Source of the DNA: Endozoicomonas sp. ISHI1
GTDB taxonomy: Bacteria; Pseudomonadota; Gammaproteobacteria; Pseudomonadales; Endozoicomonadaceae
Length of the DNA stretch: 64,000 nt
Assembly (NCBI RefSeq): GCF_024606225.1
Contig: NZ_JAGRPU010000022.1
Coordinates: forward strand, 1-64,000
Direction of reading: 5' to 3'
The notes below the pieces were generated by a model, which was not told where the DNA came from, did no database searches, and saw only the letters and a program-made list of their open reading frames with translations. The translations under genes and the position numbers were made by a program. Shown here piece by piece: positions 62,560-64,000 of the stretch (position 1 is its first letter; each line of letters starts with the position of its first letter).

Positions 62560-64000
62560 ATGGACAGTTCTATCGCTGGACAGATAAACAAACGCGTTCT
62601 TGAAAGTGGCGTTCGGGAGAAGAAAGCAAAGCCGGATTCATCATCAGAAAAAGATGTAAAAACTTACTCTGATATAACGCCCAAAATAAATAGATCGTCA
62701 CCTCCGATGACGTTGCCCGACAAGTCGAGAAGCTTATCCTCAAGGAATTCTTTGCTTCTTAAGGCCCCTTGTCCCTTCGATTTTCGTTTTGTCGCCAGTG
62801 ATGATGAGGTCCGACAGCTTTTAGTGACCCTGACCGTCGATGAACATCGGGATGTCGCCCTTATTGCCCATCCTGATGACCTCTCACAGGCCAATCTGGT
62901 CAGCCGGTTGAGCATATCTGAAGAGGGTCGCCACATTCTGCGTTCAGGCAGGCTGTTTGAAGGGACACAGCCACTCACTCTGGTGATGGATATCCGAAAG
63001 CTCACCAGCAACGATCTGCCAAAATTTAACGATCTCCTGGACCCGGATAATCCCTGCCTGTTCGACAAAGTCAGTCAGAACAAACGCCCTCTGGGAGAAC
63101 ATGTTGCCCTGCTGGTGTTGGCAGACCCTGCACAGTTGGCGTTGGCTGGTCAGCGTGACGACGCGCCGGGCGCTGATTTCTGGCGGCGAATTAATCGGCC
63201 GGGAAATACCTGGCAGTTCGACCCACAGACAGACAATGCCTCATCCATGGACATCAAGGAGGTTCCTCCTGTATTGACTCAACTCTCATCTCCCGAAAGT
63301 GATAGAGATGACAACCATACCGTTCTTATTGACTGTCACTTGCACAGTAACTGGCGACAGTTGCTTCTGGGTGGTCCCGGAGTCGATAAACAAGGGCGAA
63401 TCCGGCACATCCCCGGCAGGCTTGAGCTATTGAAGACCGGACAAAGGGTGATTCTGAAAGGAGCCAGTTGGAAGGATCTGGCATTTGAACAGACAATTCG
63501 ACAGATAATCGCGCAAAGGAGCTTTGAGAGCAACGGCAAGCTTTGTCAGTTACCAGAGGATGTTCAGTTTTACCAGATGCCGGTAGGGAAGGGCGAGCTT
63601 CATTCACTGTTCCAAAGCCTGTCCCATTCTTGTGACAAAAAAGAAGGTGACAAAGAACTTGATAAGGAGCACGCATCAGGAAGTCCGATCATTATTAACC
63701 AGAGTAATATCGGGGAATGGCTGGGCCCGATTGCCATTGCCCCGGAAGGCTATGCAGTTCCTAACACCTGTCTGTTGAAACAAGTTCGAGCGGGTGGTTT
63801 CGTCACCGTCACATCTCCCCTCAGTGAGGCACTCTGGTTTCGTTTACTGGGTTCACTGCAAGTGATTCGCGAGACGACAGGCCTGAAGCCTCAACTTCGG
63901 GTTGCTCATACAAAACGGCAGCCGAAAGCCCTGGGATTGGCAGAAAACGATGAGCGCTCAATGGGAGATCAGGCCGTCTTTAATACCGTCACGTATCAGC
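62560..64000 (+). CDS. Giant multi-AAA ATPase paralogue 6, N-terminal part
   Basis: From ATG 62560 the frame is open to the window edge (480 codons). It matches the N-terminal region of the five paralogues: FDFRFVASDDEVRQLL, then LPKFNDLLDPDNPCLFDKVS, LLLGGPGVDKQGRI and VRAGGFVTVTSPLSEALWF. It has MDS in place of the usual MDG. A charged insert (CDKKEGDKELDKEH) sits at the variable site also expanded in paralogue 5. The AAA modules and C-terminal payload lie outside the window, so its class is unknown. It is separated from the five-gene run by ~19.7 kb including the ccm operon. Confidence 0.9.
   Translation, partial: MDSSIAGQINKRVLESGVREKKAKPDSSSEKDVKTYSDITPKINRSSPPMTLPDKSRSLSSRNSLLLKAPCPFDFRFVASDDEVRQLLVTLTVDEHRDVALIAHPDDLSQANLVSRLSISEEGRHILRSGRLFEGTQPLTLVMDIRKLTSNDLPKFNDLLDPDNPCLFDKVSQNKRPLGEHVALLVLADPAQLALAGQRDDAPGADFWRRINRPGNTWQFDPQTDNASSMDIKEVPPVLTQLSSPESDRDDNHTVLIDCHLHSNWRQLLLGGPGVDKQGRIRHIPGRLELLKTGQRVILKGASWKDLAFEQTIRQIIAQRSFESNGKLCQLPEDVQFYQMPVGKGELHSLFQSLSHSCDKKEGDKELDKEHASGSPIIINQSNIGEWLGPIAIAPEGYAVPNTCLLKQVRAGGFVTVTSPLSEALWFRLLGSLQVIRETTGLKPQLRVAHTKRQPKALGLAENDERSMGDQAVFNTVTYQ

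Noticed and set aside
1-64000. Search for tRNA, rRNA and tmRNA genes
   Set aside because: No cloverleaf-like arms, conserved TTCGAATC-type T-loop in a plausible context, or rRNA motifs were noticed by eye. A covariance-model scan could not be run here.

Overview
The window looks like a chromosomal segment of a marine, animal-associated gammaproteobacterium, most likely Endozoicomonas or a close relative. This is an inference from three things: a complete gammaproteobacterial cytochrome c maturation operon, many eukaryote-like or host-directed proteins (ephrin, F-box, C2H2 zinc fingers, ADP-ribosyltransferase), and no sign of phage or plasmid backbone. No tRNA, rRNA or CRISPR was seen.

Layout. 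1-1250: debris of mobile elements, namely the C-terminal part of an IS200/IS605-type TnpB, its right-end hairpin, and a beheaded group II intron maturase. 1196-2411 (minus): a terminator and a secreted ephrin-like protein. 2534-2944: a 5'-truncated dusC. 3002-4390: an unknown protein. 4515-4798 (minus): a decayed YafQ/DinJ-type toxin-antitoxin pair. 4887-42871: five giant head-to-tail paralogues (2201-2571 aa), each behind the same ~100-bp leader. 42897-46069 (minus): an unknown coiled-coil/membrane protein and a pertussis/cholera-like ADP-ribosyltransferase. 46170-50446: a ~2-kb duplicated unit encoding glycosyltransferase-like proteins, ending in a fragment of the ADP-ribosyltransferase. 50507-51700: two small cysteine-rich secreted proteins and a terminator. 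52169-59439: ccmABCDEFGHI. 59535-59837 (minus): a small lipoprotein. 60051-62261: a protein with nine unusual C2H2-like fingers. 62560 to the end: the start of a sixth giant paralogue.

The most notable content is the giant family. Each protein has a Ser/Pro-rich N-terminus, a region that looks like several degenerate AAA modules, then two intact midasin/MoxR-like AAA+ modules. A C-terminal part follows that differs between members: F-box plus beta-propeller in the first, a Cys-His-Asp transglutaminase-like domain in the next four. This reads as a common mechanochemical chassis with exchangeable, host-directed payloads. The paralogues share leaders and show mosaic near-identity tracts consistent with gene conversion. 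With the ephrin, ADP-ribosyltransferase, duplicated glycosyltransferase-like genes and zinc-finger protein, the window reads as an effector/host-interaction island surrounding a conserved ccm operon. Secretion routes and host targets are inferred, not shown.
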